Assembly (NCBI RefSeq): GCF_041355105.1
Contig: NZ_JBFUPK010000002.1
Location: 1,308,037-1,372,036 of the forward strand
Direction of reading: 5' to 3'
DNA: 64,000 nucleotides
Source: Terriglobus sp. RCC_193
GTDB taxonomy: Bacteria; Acidobacteriota; Terriglobia; Terriglobales; Acidobacteriaceae
Part shown: positions 15,899-24,116 of the stretch, in pieces
Position numbering within the stretch: the stretch's first letter is position 1
Layout: every line of letters begins with the position of its first letter
The notes under the pieces: generated by a model
Database searches by the model: none
What the model saw: the letters and a program-made list of their open reading frames with translations, nothing else
Told to the model about the DNA's origin: nothing
Program-made: the position numbers and the translations under genes

Positions 15899-18352
15899 TT
15901 ATTCGGAGCGAAGGGCCTGCATGAGTTCTGTGGAAGCGGCGCGTCTGCTGGGGATGGCGGTGGCTGCGACCGCAAGGGCAAAGACGATTGCCGCTGCGAT
16001 GGTGAAGGAGAGTGCGTCTGCCGGTGGCAGCTTGCCTGCAGCTGCACTGACGATGCGAACCAGTCCGATGCTGAAGACGATGCCTGCAAGGATGCCGAGT
16101 GCGGCGGTAATGGCGGCGTGGCGAAGCACCATGCCTGCGAGTTGTCCGCGCTGTGCGCCGAGAGCAAAGCGCAGGGCAAACTCAAAGCGTCGCTGGGCCA
16201 CGGTGTATGCGGTGACGCCGTACATGCCGATGGCTGCGAGCAACAGGCTGACTGCTGCAAACGATGCGAGCAGCGTGCTGCGGAAGCGGTCAGAACGCTG
16301 GCTTTCGCCGATGTTCTGTTGCAGTGTGGTGACGGTGGTGGCGACTTCGGGGAAGTTCCGCTGGATGGAGGCGCGCAGAGATCCGGTCATGACGCCGGGG
16401 TCGGACTTGGTGCGGACGATGAGTTGAATGTCTGTGGCGCGATTGGGATGTTGCGCCAGCGGGACGTAGAAGGCGGGTGATGCAGGTGTGCCGGGTGCGT
16501 CATGACGCACGTTGCCGACGACACCAACGATGGTCCACCATCCGAGCGTGCTGTCAAAGCCGCACATGATCTGCTGGCCGACGGGGTCCGTGCCGGGGAA
16601 CTGCTCGTCGGCGAGTGCCTGGTTGATGACGAGGACTTTGGCGGCGTCGAAGTTGTCGGCGACGGCGAGGTTGCGTCCGCGCAGAACAGGAACACCCATG
16701 GTGGAGAAGGCTTCGGGGGTGATGGCGTGGATATCTGCGATGGGCAGTGTGCTGCCGGGTGCAAAGACGGTGCGTCCGTGTATGGCATAGCCCACGTTGG
16801 GGAAGCCGCCGCCCATGGGCGCGCCGTCGATGGCTGCTGCTGCTTCTACGCCCGGAGTGTTACGGACAGAGGCGACTAATGCGTCAAGGCGTGCAGTGTT
16901 GCGCAGACGCCATGCCTGGCGCATGGCAAGCTGCTCCGGTGTGGGATCGCCACTGTCGAAGGTGGGATAGGCGTCGCTGGAGACGTGGTGCGTGTCGACC
17001 ATGAGCAGATGTTGCGGCTGGAAGCCGAGTTGCTGCTGTGCATCGTGCATGAGCTGACGTGTGAGTGTGACAGCGGTGACGGAGAGCGCAAGGGTGAAAG
17101 CAACTTCCGCAATGATGAGGCCGTCGCGCAGGCGCACGGAACGGCGGCTTTCGCTGGTGCGCTCAGAGTCCGCGCGCAGGACCGTGGCGGGATCAAGCCG
17201 CCAGGAACGCCACACGGGCAGAATGGATGTCAGCAGCATCAGCACAGCACTGACGGCGAGTGAGAAGAAAAAAACATCGCGGTTGAGGTGAATGTCTGCG
17301 AGTCGTGGTGTGTCCGGCGGGGCCATGTGCGTGAGTGCACGCAGGCCGATGGAGGCAATGCCAAGTGCGGCGACACCACCGGCGAGTGCGAGTAGGAGAG
17401 ACTCCGTGATGGCGCGGAGGAGGAGATCTTTGCGCGTGGCTCCGAGTGCGGAACGGACGCTGAGCGCACGGCGCATGCGCGTGGAACGCACCAGTTGCAG
17501 ATGCGTGATGTTGGCGCAGACAATGAGCAACACCACGCCGACGGATCCCATGAGCAGACGTAGTGTTGGGCGCAGATTACCGACGATAAATTCTTGCAGA
17601 GAGAGCGCGGTGAGCGCATGGAGCTTCTCTTCCGGATAGGTGGCTTGGAGGCGATGCGAAAGGCTGTCGAGCTCCGCATCGAGCTGCTGCTGCGAGACTC
17701 CTTCACGACGTATGCCGATGGCTCGCTGATTGTAGGCGGTGCGGTTCTGAACGTCTGGCCTGGGAGCCTCTTCCAGCCATATCTGGCTTTGTTTGGGGAA
17801 GTTGAATCCGGTGGGAAGCACACCAACGATGGTGTAGGTGCCGAGAGACTTTACGGTTTGCCCGAGTGCGGCCTCAGCGGAGCCAAAATGCTCGCGCGCA
17901 AAGGCCTCGCTGACCATGGCCTTGTTGGCTGCGGTATCACTTTCAAGGAAAACGGTTCCGGCAACGGGCGCGACTCCCATGACCTTTGCAAAGGCGGGGC
18001 TGACCCAGCCCATCGGCAGAAAGTATGCATGGCCGTTGACGGAGACGCCAGATTCGCCCGCGTTGTAATACGCGACAGATTCAAGGCCATGAACCTGCTG
18101 CAGATCGGTAAAGTCAGCGCCGCCAATGCGTGTGTTGACATGGCCACTCTTGAGGTTGAGCGTGTTGAGGGCGACGATGCGGTCCGCGTCATGATAGCCG
18201 AGCGGACGCAGCAGGACGGAGTCCACCATGGTGAAGATGGCAGTGTTCAGACCCACGCCGATAGCCAGCGTAAGGATGACCGCAGAGGTAAACAGCGGAG
18301 CGTTGCGCAGGCTGCGCCATCCATAACGAATGTTCTGAAGAAGCTCGTTCAT
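15899..18352 (-). CDS. ADOP-class ABC permease (FtsX/MacB_PCD), second permease
   Basis: An 817-residue inner-membrane permease with the duplicated FtsX architecture of acidobacterial permeases. It has an N-terminal helix, a MacB_PCD periplasmic domain (about 45-245), three FtsX helices (about 265-400), a second periplasmic domain and a second set of three helices near the C terminus. It ends with the family signature PSRRAASTELMQALRSE. Members usually lie far from an ATPase gene; here the ATPase begins 13 bp downstream. The gene starts 20 bp after the preceding permease. It likely works with MacB-like ATPases to drive substrate from the periplasm through TolC, but the substrate is unknown. 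Confidence 0.92.
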   Translation of the reverse strand: MNELLQNIRYGWRSLRNAPLFTSAVILTLAIGVGLNTAIFTMVDSVLLRPLGYHDADRIVALNTLNLKSGHVNTRIGGADFTDLQQVHGLESVAYYNAGESGVSVNGHAYFLPMGWVSPAFAKVMGVAPVAGTVFLESDTAANKAMVSEAFAREHFGSAEAALGQTVKSLGTYTIVGVLPTGFNFPKQSQIWLEEAPRPDVQNRTAYNQRAIGIRREGVSQQQLDAELDSLSHRLQATYPEEKLHALTALSLQEFIVGNLRPTLRLLMGSVGVVLLIVCANITHLQLVRSTRMRRALSVRSALGATRKDLLLRAITESLLLALAGGVAALGIASIGLRALTHMAPPDTPRLADIHLNRDVFFFSLAVSAVLMLLTSILPVWRSWRLDPATVLRADSERTSESRRSVRLRDGLIIAEVAFTLALSVTAVTLTRQLMHDAQQQLGFQPQHLLMVDTHHVSSDAYPTFDSGDPTPEQLAMRQAWRLRNTARLDALVASVRNTPGVEAAAAIDGAPMGGGFPNVGYAIHGRTVFAPGSTLPIADIHAITPEAFSTMGVPVLRGRNLAVADNFDAAKVLVINQALADEQFPGTDPVGQQIMCGFDSTLGWWTIVGVVGNVRHDAPGTPASPAFYVPLAQHPNRATDIQLIVRTKSDPGVMTGSLRASIQRNFPEVATTVTTLQQNIGESQRSDRFRSTLLASFAAVSLLLAAIGMYGVTAYTVAQRRFEFALRFALGAQRGQLAGMVLRHAAITAALGILAGIVFSIGLVRIVSAAAGKLPPADALSFTIAAAIVFALAVAATAIPSRRAASTELMQALRSE

Positions 18353-18372
18353 CCTTTGTCGTCCTTTCGGTT

Positions 18373-20871
18373 TTATTCGCTGCGAAGCGCGCGCATGGGG
18401 TCAATGGAAGCGGCACGGCGCGCGGGAAGCACGCTGGCAATCGCTGCAATCAAAAGCATCATCGCCAGCGCAATGGCGCCTGCATTCACCTGTTGCAGAA
18501 GCGGCATGTGCAGGCTGCCGTCCGGTGTGAAGATAAAGTCCGACAGAATGCGGTCAATCAATCGCGGCATGTAGGAGGCGGCCAGCATACCGATGCAGAG
18601 GCCAATGGCGGTAAGGCCCATGCCCTGCCACATTACATCGGTCAGAACGCGGCTGCGGCTGGCGCCCAGCGCCATGCGAACGCCGATTTCGCGCGTGCGC
18701 TGCACCACCTGATAACTCAGCAACCCAAAGACACCAATGGAGGTAAGCAGGAGCGTGAATGAAGCGAAAGCGCTGGACATCCAGGAGAAGAAGCGCGGCG
18801 CAGCCACGGTTTCATCCACCACCGATTGCATACGTTCAAACTTCGCGACAGGAAGCTCCGGGTCAGCGTGCTGAATGGCACCTGCCACTGCTGCAGATAG
18901 ATCCATACCTCCTGCCTGCCGTATGACGAAGCTGGTGGGAAACCAGCCGTTGATCATGGACATGAACTTGTCATCGATCTGTGTCAGCGGGATATAGAAG
19001 AGAACACGCGGCTGATCCAACAGTGAATGCTCATGTGTATCGTGGGCGATTCCGACGATTTCAAACTCACCCGCGGAGCCAATGGAGATGCGCTGCCCGA
19101 TCGCTGATTTTCCGGGCCACCATTTCTTTGCCGCTGTCTCGCTGGCAATGGCAATGTGTGGTGTGTCGGAGCGGTCTGCATCCGTCACGTCACGTCCCTG
19201 CAAGAGTGCGATGCCCAGTGCCTGCATATAGTGCGGCGTAATGAAACGTGCATTGATGACTTGCTGCTGCTCTTTGCGTTCTACGGGAGCGCCGCCCAGG
19301 TTCAGGCCGCGGTCCAGAGGAAGGCCATTGACCGCGCCCACCTGTCTGACTCCGGGTTGTTGCTGAAGGCTCTGCAGCACGCTCTGAACAAACTGTACTG
19401 TGTGCTTCGCGTTGGCGTACGCGTCACCTTTCAATGTCACTTGCGCAATAGAGATCTGCTTCGTATCAAAACCGGGAGCAACGGAACGCATGCTCAGGAA
19501 GGCATGCAGTGTGAGAGAAGCTGCGGATAACAAGGTGAATGCCAGAGCCACCTGTGCCACAACGAGCACGCGGCCTGTGCGGCCGTAGCCTGCGGACTGG
19601 CCCTGTGAGCCTGCGTTGCGCAGGTTGTCATTCACGCCGCGGCGCAACACTACAAGTGCGGGCAACAGACCGAAGCAGAGTGTGGCACACATCGCCAGCG
19701 CACACTCCACCAGCGCCATCATCCAGAGATTGGAAGAGGGATGGAAATGGGGAAGTGTAATGGGCGCATAGGCAACGAATGCGACAGCCAATGTGCGTGC
19801 AAAGAAGAGGCCGAGCAGAGCACCGCCGAAGGCAAGCAGAATGCTCTCGGCAAGCATCAGGCGCAGCAGGTCCGAACGGCTGGCGCCCAATGCGGTGCGC
19901 ATGGCGAGTTCGCGTGAACGTGCAATGCTGCGCGCGACCGTGAGACCGGCCAGATTGAGGCACGCCACCAACAGCACCGCAGCGACCGCTCCCATCAGGA
20001 TGATGAGGCTGCCGCGCACTTCACCGACAAGTGCCGTCTGCAGCGGCCAGACACGGAACTCATTCAATGCACCGTTGGGTGCTTTCCAGCGGTAATACCA
20101 TGCATTCTGCTGCGCGAATGCGGGCAGCAGCGACTGCATCTCTGCCTGTGCCTGCGGAAGCGTAACGCCATCGCGCAGCCGCGCGATCATCTGGTAGTTG
20201 TCGCCTTCGTATCCTGGGTCTTTCGCTCCAAGTTGAAGCGGCTGCCACAGGCCCGCGGGAGGAGCTTGCGTAGTCCCGCCGTAGAGATCGCCTAGCACGC
20301 CTTCTGGAAGAATGCCGACGACGGGAACATCGTCACCGTTGATGCGTATTGTGCGACCCACGATGGTGGGGTCACTCTGAAAGGCGGTCTGCCACAGGCG
20401 ATAACTCATCAGCGCCGCTCGCGGACCGCCGCTGCGGTCTTCCTCCGGAGTGAAGAAGCGACCCAGCGCGGGATGCAGTCCCAGTGTGGATAGGAAATCA
20501 CGCGATACGCGCAGTTGCTGTACCTGGAACGGCCGTCCGCCTGTCGCGGCGGATGTGGCAAGATTCACACCCGTCGTGCCGCCATCCGAAATGCCGAAGG
20601 AGGAGAAGGAGTGGGCATGCTCCATCAGGAAGTCGGCAACAGAACCCACCTGCGATGTGGAAGGCTTTTCCTTCGGGAACTGAAATGCAATCGCGACAAG
20701 ACGATCCGGCTGCGTGTAAGGCAGCGGTTCCAGCAGCAGCGATTGCACCACGCTGTACATGGCCGTGGTGACGCCAATGCCAAGCGCCAGCGTGAGTAGT
20801 GCAGTTGCTGTAAACACGGGGCTGCGCCGCAACTGCCGAAATGCGTACTGAAAATTTTGACCAAGCATCAT
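18373..20871 (-). CDS. ADOP-class ABC permease (FtsX/MacB_PCD), first permease
   Basis: An 832-residue paralogue of the next gene, with the same order: N-terminal helix (LRRSPVFTATALLTLALGIG), MacB_PCD, FtsX triplet, second periplasmic domain, FtsX triplet. It ends in LPARRAASIDPMRALRSE. The two permeases resemble each other in layout and in their end motifs but diverge clearly elsewhere, so they are not a recent duplication. The gene lies 49 bp after the first ATPase gene on the same strand. A pair of such full-length permeases would supply four FtsX modules, so heterodimer or alternative-partner arrangements are both possible (inference). Confidence 0.92.
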   Translation of the reverse strand: MMLGQNFQYAFRQLRRSPVFTATALLTLALGIGVTTAMYSVVQSLLLEPLPYTQPDRLVAIAFQFPKEKPSTSQVGSVADFLMEHAHSFSSFGISDGGTTGVNLATSAATGGRPFQVQQLRVSRDFLSTLGLHPALGRFFTPEEDRSGGPRAALMSYRLWQTAFQSDPTIVGRTIRINGDDVPVVGILPEGVLGDLYGGTTQAPPAGLWQPLQLGAKDPGYEGDNYQMIARLRDGVTLPQAQAEMQSLLPAFAQQNAWYYRWKAPNGALNEFRVWPLQTALVGEVRGSLIILMGAVAAVLLVACLNLAGLTVARSIARSRELAMRTALGASRSDLLRLMLAESILLAFGGALLGLFFARTLAVAFVAYAPITLPHFHPSSNLWMMALVECALAMCATLCFGLLPALVVLRRGVNDNLRNAGSQGQSAGYGRTGRVLVVAQVALAFTLLSAASLTLHAFLSMRSVAPGFDTKQISIAQVTLKGDAYANAKHTVQFVQSVLQSLQQQPGVRQVGAVNGLPLDRGLNLGGAPVERKEQQQVINARFITPHYMQALGIALLQGRDVTDADRSDTPHIAIASETAAKKWWPGKSAIGQRISIGSAGEFEIVGIAHDTHEHSLLDQPRVLFYIPLTQIDDKFMSMINGWFPTSFVIRQAGGMDLSAAVAGAIQHADPELPVAKFERMQSVVDETVAAPRFFSWMSSAFASFTLLLTSIGVFGLLSYQVVQRTREIGVRMALGASRSRVLTDVMWQGMGLTAIGLCIGMLAASYMPRLIDRILSDFIFTPDGSLHMPLLQQVNAGAIALAMMLLIAAIASVLPARRAASIDPMRALRSE

Positions 20872-20920
20872 CGTTGTCGCTCCCTCTGGGCAACCGGCGC
20901 CGAACCATATCCGCAGTGGT

Positions 20921-21646
20921 TTATGCCAATGCCGCTTCGCTTAATAGCGCGTTCAACTCTCCTTCGCTGACCACGCGACCATCGAAGAGATGAATCTGAC
21001 GCTCTGCATGCGCGGCAAAGCGCGGGTCATGCGTCACCATGCAGATGGTGGCGCCGTCCGAGTGCAATTCCTTCAGCAGCGTCATCACTGCTTCGCCGTT
21101 CTTCGAATCAAGGTTTCCGGTCGGTTCGTCTGCCAGCAGGATGCTGGGTGAACCCGCTAATGCACGCGCCACAGCCACGCGCTGCTGCTGACCACCGGAA
21201 AGCTGCGCAGGGTAATGCCGCATACGATGCGCCATGTTCACGCGCTCCAACGCTTCCTGTGCGCGACGCTTGCGTTCCGTGGAAGACATCCCTGCCCGAT
21301 AGGTGAGCGGCAGTTCCACGTTCTCTGCAACGGTCAGGTCGCCGATCAGGTTGAAGCTTTGGAAGATGAAGCCGATCTCCTGGTTGCGGATGCGCGAACG
21401 CTCCGCAAAATCCAGGCCGGCAACTTCGCGTCCGTTCAGCAGATAACTGCCGGCGGTGGCGGTATCCAGCAATCCCACAATGGACAGCAGCGTGGATTTG
21501 CCGCAGCCGGAGGGACCGCTCATGGCCACGTATTCTCCGCGGCCAATCTCAAGCTGGACGCCGCTGAGCGCATGCGTTTCCACTTCATCGGTGTAGAAGA
21601 CCTTCGTGAGTCCATCAATGTGGATGACGGGTTGCGTGCTTGACAT
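20921..21646 (-). CDS. ABC transporter ATP-binding protein (MacB/LolD type), first ATPase
   Basis: A 241-residue ATPase with all canonical motifs: Walker A GPSGCGKST (44-52), Q-loop FQSFNL, signature LSGGQQQRV (149-157), Walker B ILLADEPTG (169-177), D-loop NLDS and H-loop His206 in MVTHD. This is the LolD/MacB/FtsE-type ATPase that couples with FtsX-fold permeases working as mechanotransmitters. It lies 13 bp after the adaptor gene and 49 bp before the first permease. Compared with the second ATPase of the operon it is the fully canonical partner. Confidence 0.95.
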   Translation of the reverse strand: MSSTQPVIHIDGLTKVFYTDEVETHALSGVQLEIGRGEYVAMSGPSGCGKSTLLSIVGLLDTATAGSYLLNGREVAGLDFAERSRIRNQEIGFIFQSFNLIGDLTVAENVELPLTYRAGMSSTERKRRAQEALERVNMAHRMRHYPAQLSGGQQQRVAVARALAGSPSILLADEPTGNLDSKNGEAVMTLLKELHSDGATICMVTHDPRFAAHAERQIHLFDGRVVSEGELNALLSEAALA

Positions 21647-21659
21647 GCGTTTCTTCTCC

Positions 21660-22919
21660 TTATTCCAGGCGAATGCGGTCTGTGTTGTCGTATTTGGACA
21701 TGTCCGACAGGATGACGGTGTCGCCAGCCTGCAGTCCGTTCAGAACCCGAAGGTTGTTTACCGAGCCCCGTCCAACCTGTACAGGGACTCTTACGGCGGT
21801 TTTGCCATCGGAGTTCAATTTGAAGAGGCTGATCGTGCTGTTTTCTGCGCCGTTGGCGGGCCGGCCAATCTGCAGGACGCTGCCCATGTTTTCCAGGTTG
21901 ATGGTGCCGTCCACGCTCAGGTCAGGCCGCGCACCCTGCGGCAACGCGCCTGCCAGCTCCACATCCACGGTGACGGTGCCGTTCACCACGGCCGGATCGA
22001 TACGCATGACCTGTCCGGAGATCACGCCGTTATGCGTGTCCACTTCCGCAGGTTGGCCAATCTGGATGTCGCGCGCCTGTGTTTCCGGAATCTTCAGGCT
22101 GGCCTTCAACTGGTCCGGTTGAACCACCTTGGCCAATGTGGTGCCCACGGCAATGTGTTCACCCACCTGGTGCGGCAGATCCACCAGAACACCGTCAATT
22201 CCGGCGCGAACCGTCAGGGCTGCCTGCTGCTTCTCTTTCAGGCCCAACAGCGCATGTGCCTGATCCACCTTGGTCTGTTGCACTGCAAGCTGTGTCTGGA
22301 TCGCGCGTTCATTCAGCGTCAGGCGCTGGCCTTCAATGCCGTTGCGCGTGTTCAATTCCTCAGCCTTGCCCCGGGAGGCGGAATAGGTCAGACCGCTGAT
22401 TACGCCAAGATCGAACAGGTGCTTGTCGGTTTCAGCCTGCAGCTTGGCCTGCTTCTCGTCCTGGGTTACGGTAGCCGCCGCAGCGCGCTGCGTCATCAGG
22501 TCACTCTGCAGCTTGGCCTTGGTGTTCACCAGGTCCGCTTCCGCAGCTTTCAGTTGCAGTTGCGCATCCATAAGCTCCTGCGACAGTTGCGGGTCCACCA
22601 GCTCCATCAGCGGTGTGTCCTGCGACACATGAGCGCCCGGCAGCACCAGGATGCGCACCACGGTGGCCTCCGTTTGCGACGGAACCAGCCGTAACTTATC
22701 TTCGCGGGGCGTCAGTGTCCCCGGTCCGCGCACCTGCCTCAGCAGTGGGCCGTTTTTCACGGTGTCCGTCCAGATGGACGCTCGGTCCACCTCAGGAGCC
22801 CCGGGCTTCAGGCGGGAGACGAAGTAAACGATGACAGCAACGGCAATCGCCGCAACGATGCCGATTACCAACCGGCGGCGAGCCCTTGTACGCTTTAGAT
22901 CTGGCCTTGCGATGTCCAT
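21660..22919 (-). CDS. Periplasmic adaptor (HlyD/MacA family)
   Basis: A membrane-fusion protein that bridges the inner-membrane permease and the TolC channel. From ATG 22919 it is 419 residues. ATGs at 22952 and 22937 are in frame, but none has a clear ribosome-binding site, and MDIARPDLKR is the usual N terminus for this group. One membrane helix (LVIGIVAAIAVAVIVYFV) anchors it. A lipoyl half-motif around EDKLRLVPSQTEATVVRILVLPGAHV is followed by a coiled-coil hairpin (about 115-230), then the second lipoyl half (AGIDGVLVDLPHQVGEHI) and a beta-barrel. It is the first gene of the eight-gene operon. Confidence 0.9.
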   Translation of the reverse strand: MDIARPDLKRTRARRRLVIGIVAAIAVAVIVYFVSRLKPGAPEVDRASIWTDTVKNGPLLRQVRGPGTLTPREDKLRLVPSQTEATVVRILVLPGAHVSQDTPLMELVDPQLSQELMDAQLQLKAAEADLVNTKAKLQSDLMTQRAAAATVTQDEKQAKLQAETDKHLFDLGVISGLTYSASRGKAEELNTRNGIEGQRLTLNERAIQTQLAVQQTKVDQAHALLGLKEKQQAALTVRAGIDGVLVDLPHQVGEHIAVGTTLAKVVQPDQLKASLKIPETQARDIQIGQPAEVDTHNGVISGQVMRIDPAVVNGTVTVDVELAGALPQGARPDLSVDGTINLENMGSVLQIGRPANGAENSTISLFKLNSDGKTAVRVPVQVGRGSVNNLRVLNGLQAGDTVILSDMSKYDNTDRIRLE

Positions 22920-22936
22920 GGTTACGTAATGAATAC

Positions 22937-22951
22937 GCATGCCATGCACCA
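22937..22951 (-). promoter_or_regulatory. Weak -24/-12-like element ahead of the adaptor gene
   Basis: On the minus strand TGGTGC-atggc-ATGC keeps the GG and GC dinucleotides exactly 10 bases apart, as sigma-54 promoters require, but matches the TGGCAC/TTGC consensus only partly. Initiation would fall near 22925, leaving almost no leader before ATG 22919. The two dyads would then be centred about 97 and 116 bases upstream, a normal enhancer distance. Weak evidence on its own. Confidence 0.25.
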
Positions 22952-23013
22952 TCCCGCAGCAAAATTAAGATGCTGGTTTCATAGAACTTACGCTCAGAGC
23001 CCAAAAGTCCACG

Positions 23014-23048
23014 TGTCCATAAATGGATAAAGTGTCCATAAACGGACA
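23014..23048. promoter_or_regulatory. Tandem TGTCC dyads, likely operator/enhancer of the export operon
   Basis: Two 16-bp dyads, TGTCCAT-AA-ATGGATA (23014-23029) and TGTCCAT-AA-ACGGACA (23033-23048), each have 7-bp arms with one mismatch and start 19 bp apart. They lie in the 162-bp gap between the adaptor gene and the divergent alpha-E gene. Tandem dyads at this distance are typical enhancer sites for NtrC-type regulators. The operon's own response regulator is the natural candidate, but control of the alpha-E genes is also possible. Confidence 0.6.
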
Positions 23049-23114
23049 AAAAGCAGGCGATTCCTTCTGGTCTTGGTACTCTATACTCCACTCTCCACAG
23101 GAGTTGTTCCCCAA

Positions 23115-24101
23115 ATGCTTTCACGCGTTGCTGACAGTCTGTACTGGATGAGCCGCTATTTGGAGCGGGCGGAGCACACCACACGTCTTCTGGACGTGAA
23201 CCTGAACCTGATGCTGGATGAACCCAGCAACGTGGCTGATCGCCGGTGGCAGCGTGTGCTGCAGGCGCTGGGTGCGCCGCGCGATGTGCAGTTTGAAGGC
23301 GATGCCATTGCCCTTGTGCGCAGGCTCACGTTCGATGCTTCCAATGGCTCCAGCGTGCTGGGATGCATCATCGGGGCCCGCGAAAATGCGCGGCATGTGC
23401 GTGAGCAGATTTCCACGGAGATGTGGCAGCGTTTGAACTCACTGTATTTGCAGGTAACACGGCCTGAGATGCAGAGCGAAACTCATGCCGAGTCATCATT
23501 GCAACATAACGAAGGCCCCACAGAGTTTCTTGGCCAGGTGATGGAGGGTGTCCACCAGTTTCAGGGTGTGACTGATTCCACCATGAGCCACGGCGAAGGA
23601 TGGCAGTTTATCCAGGTGGGGCGATTCATGGAACGCGCATCCGCAACGGCCATGTTGCTGGAGGCGTATCAGCCGGAGTTGTGGGCGAACACCGATGCTC
23701 TGCCGGATTCGAATGAGTACCTGGAATGGATGGGGCTGCTCCGCAGTGCAACTGCGTTCGAGGCTTATTGCAAGGTGTACACCGCCGATTTATCGCCCGA
23801 ATGGATTCTGGAGTTCCTGCTGCTGGATGCGGACTTTCCGCATTCGCTGCGCTTCTCCATTGATGCCATGCAGCAGGCGCTGGAGGTGATTCAGGATCTG
23901 AGCGGAGGAACACGCGGCGATAAGTTGACGCGCATCTCCGGCCGTCTGCGCGCTGCGTTGAGTTACTCCAGCGTGGAAGAGATTATGAGTGGCGATGTGG
24001 TGACATACCTGCGCGATATCCAGCGGCAATGCCGTGAAATTCATAACGCCATCTACGAACTGTATGTGGACTACTCTATTCAGGCTGCACTTGCAGGTTA
24101 G
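23115..24101 (+). CDS. Alpha-E domain protein (DUF403)
   Basis: A 328-residue, largely helical cytoplasmic protein of uncertain function. The start MLSRVADSLYWMSRYLERAEH is the hallmark N terminus; GGAG lies about 12 bases upstream, and the frame open to 23073 is not needed. The C-terminal region keeps the family's conserved helices (LLDADFPHSLRFSID). In many bacteria it is encoded with a transglutaminase-like protein and a circularly permuted ATP-grasp enzyme, a set suspected to make or modify a peptide. Here the transglutaminase follows 15 bp downstream, but no ATP-grasp gene is adjacent. Confidence 0.92.
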   Translation: MLSRVADSLYWMSRYLERAEHTTRLLDVNLNLMLDEPSNVADRRWQRVLQALGAPRDVQFEGDAIALVRRLTFDASNGSSVLGCIIGARENARHVREQISTEMWQRLNSLYLQVTRPEMQSETHAESSLQHNEGPTEFLGQVMEGVHQFQGVTDSTMSHGEGWQFIQVGRFMERASATAMLLEAYQPELWANTDALPDSNEYLEWMGLLRSATAFEAYCKVYTADLSPEWILEFLLLDADFPHSLRFSIDAMQQALEVIQDLSGGTRGDKLTRISGRLRAALSYSSVEEIMSGDVVTYLRDIQRQCREIHNAIYELYVDYSIQAALAG

Positions 24102-24116
24102 TGAGGAAAACGAACT

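Noticed and set aside
15199-23114. Prophage or transposon origin for the export block
   Set aside because: No integrase, transposase, att-like direct repeats or tRNA gene at the edges; codon use looks like the neighbours.
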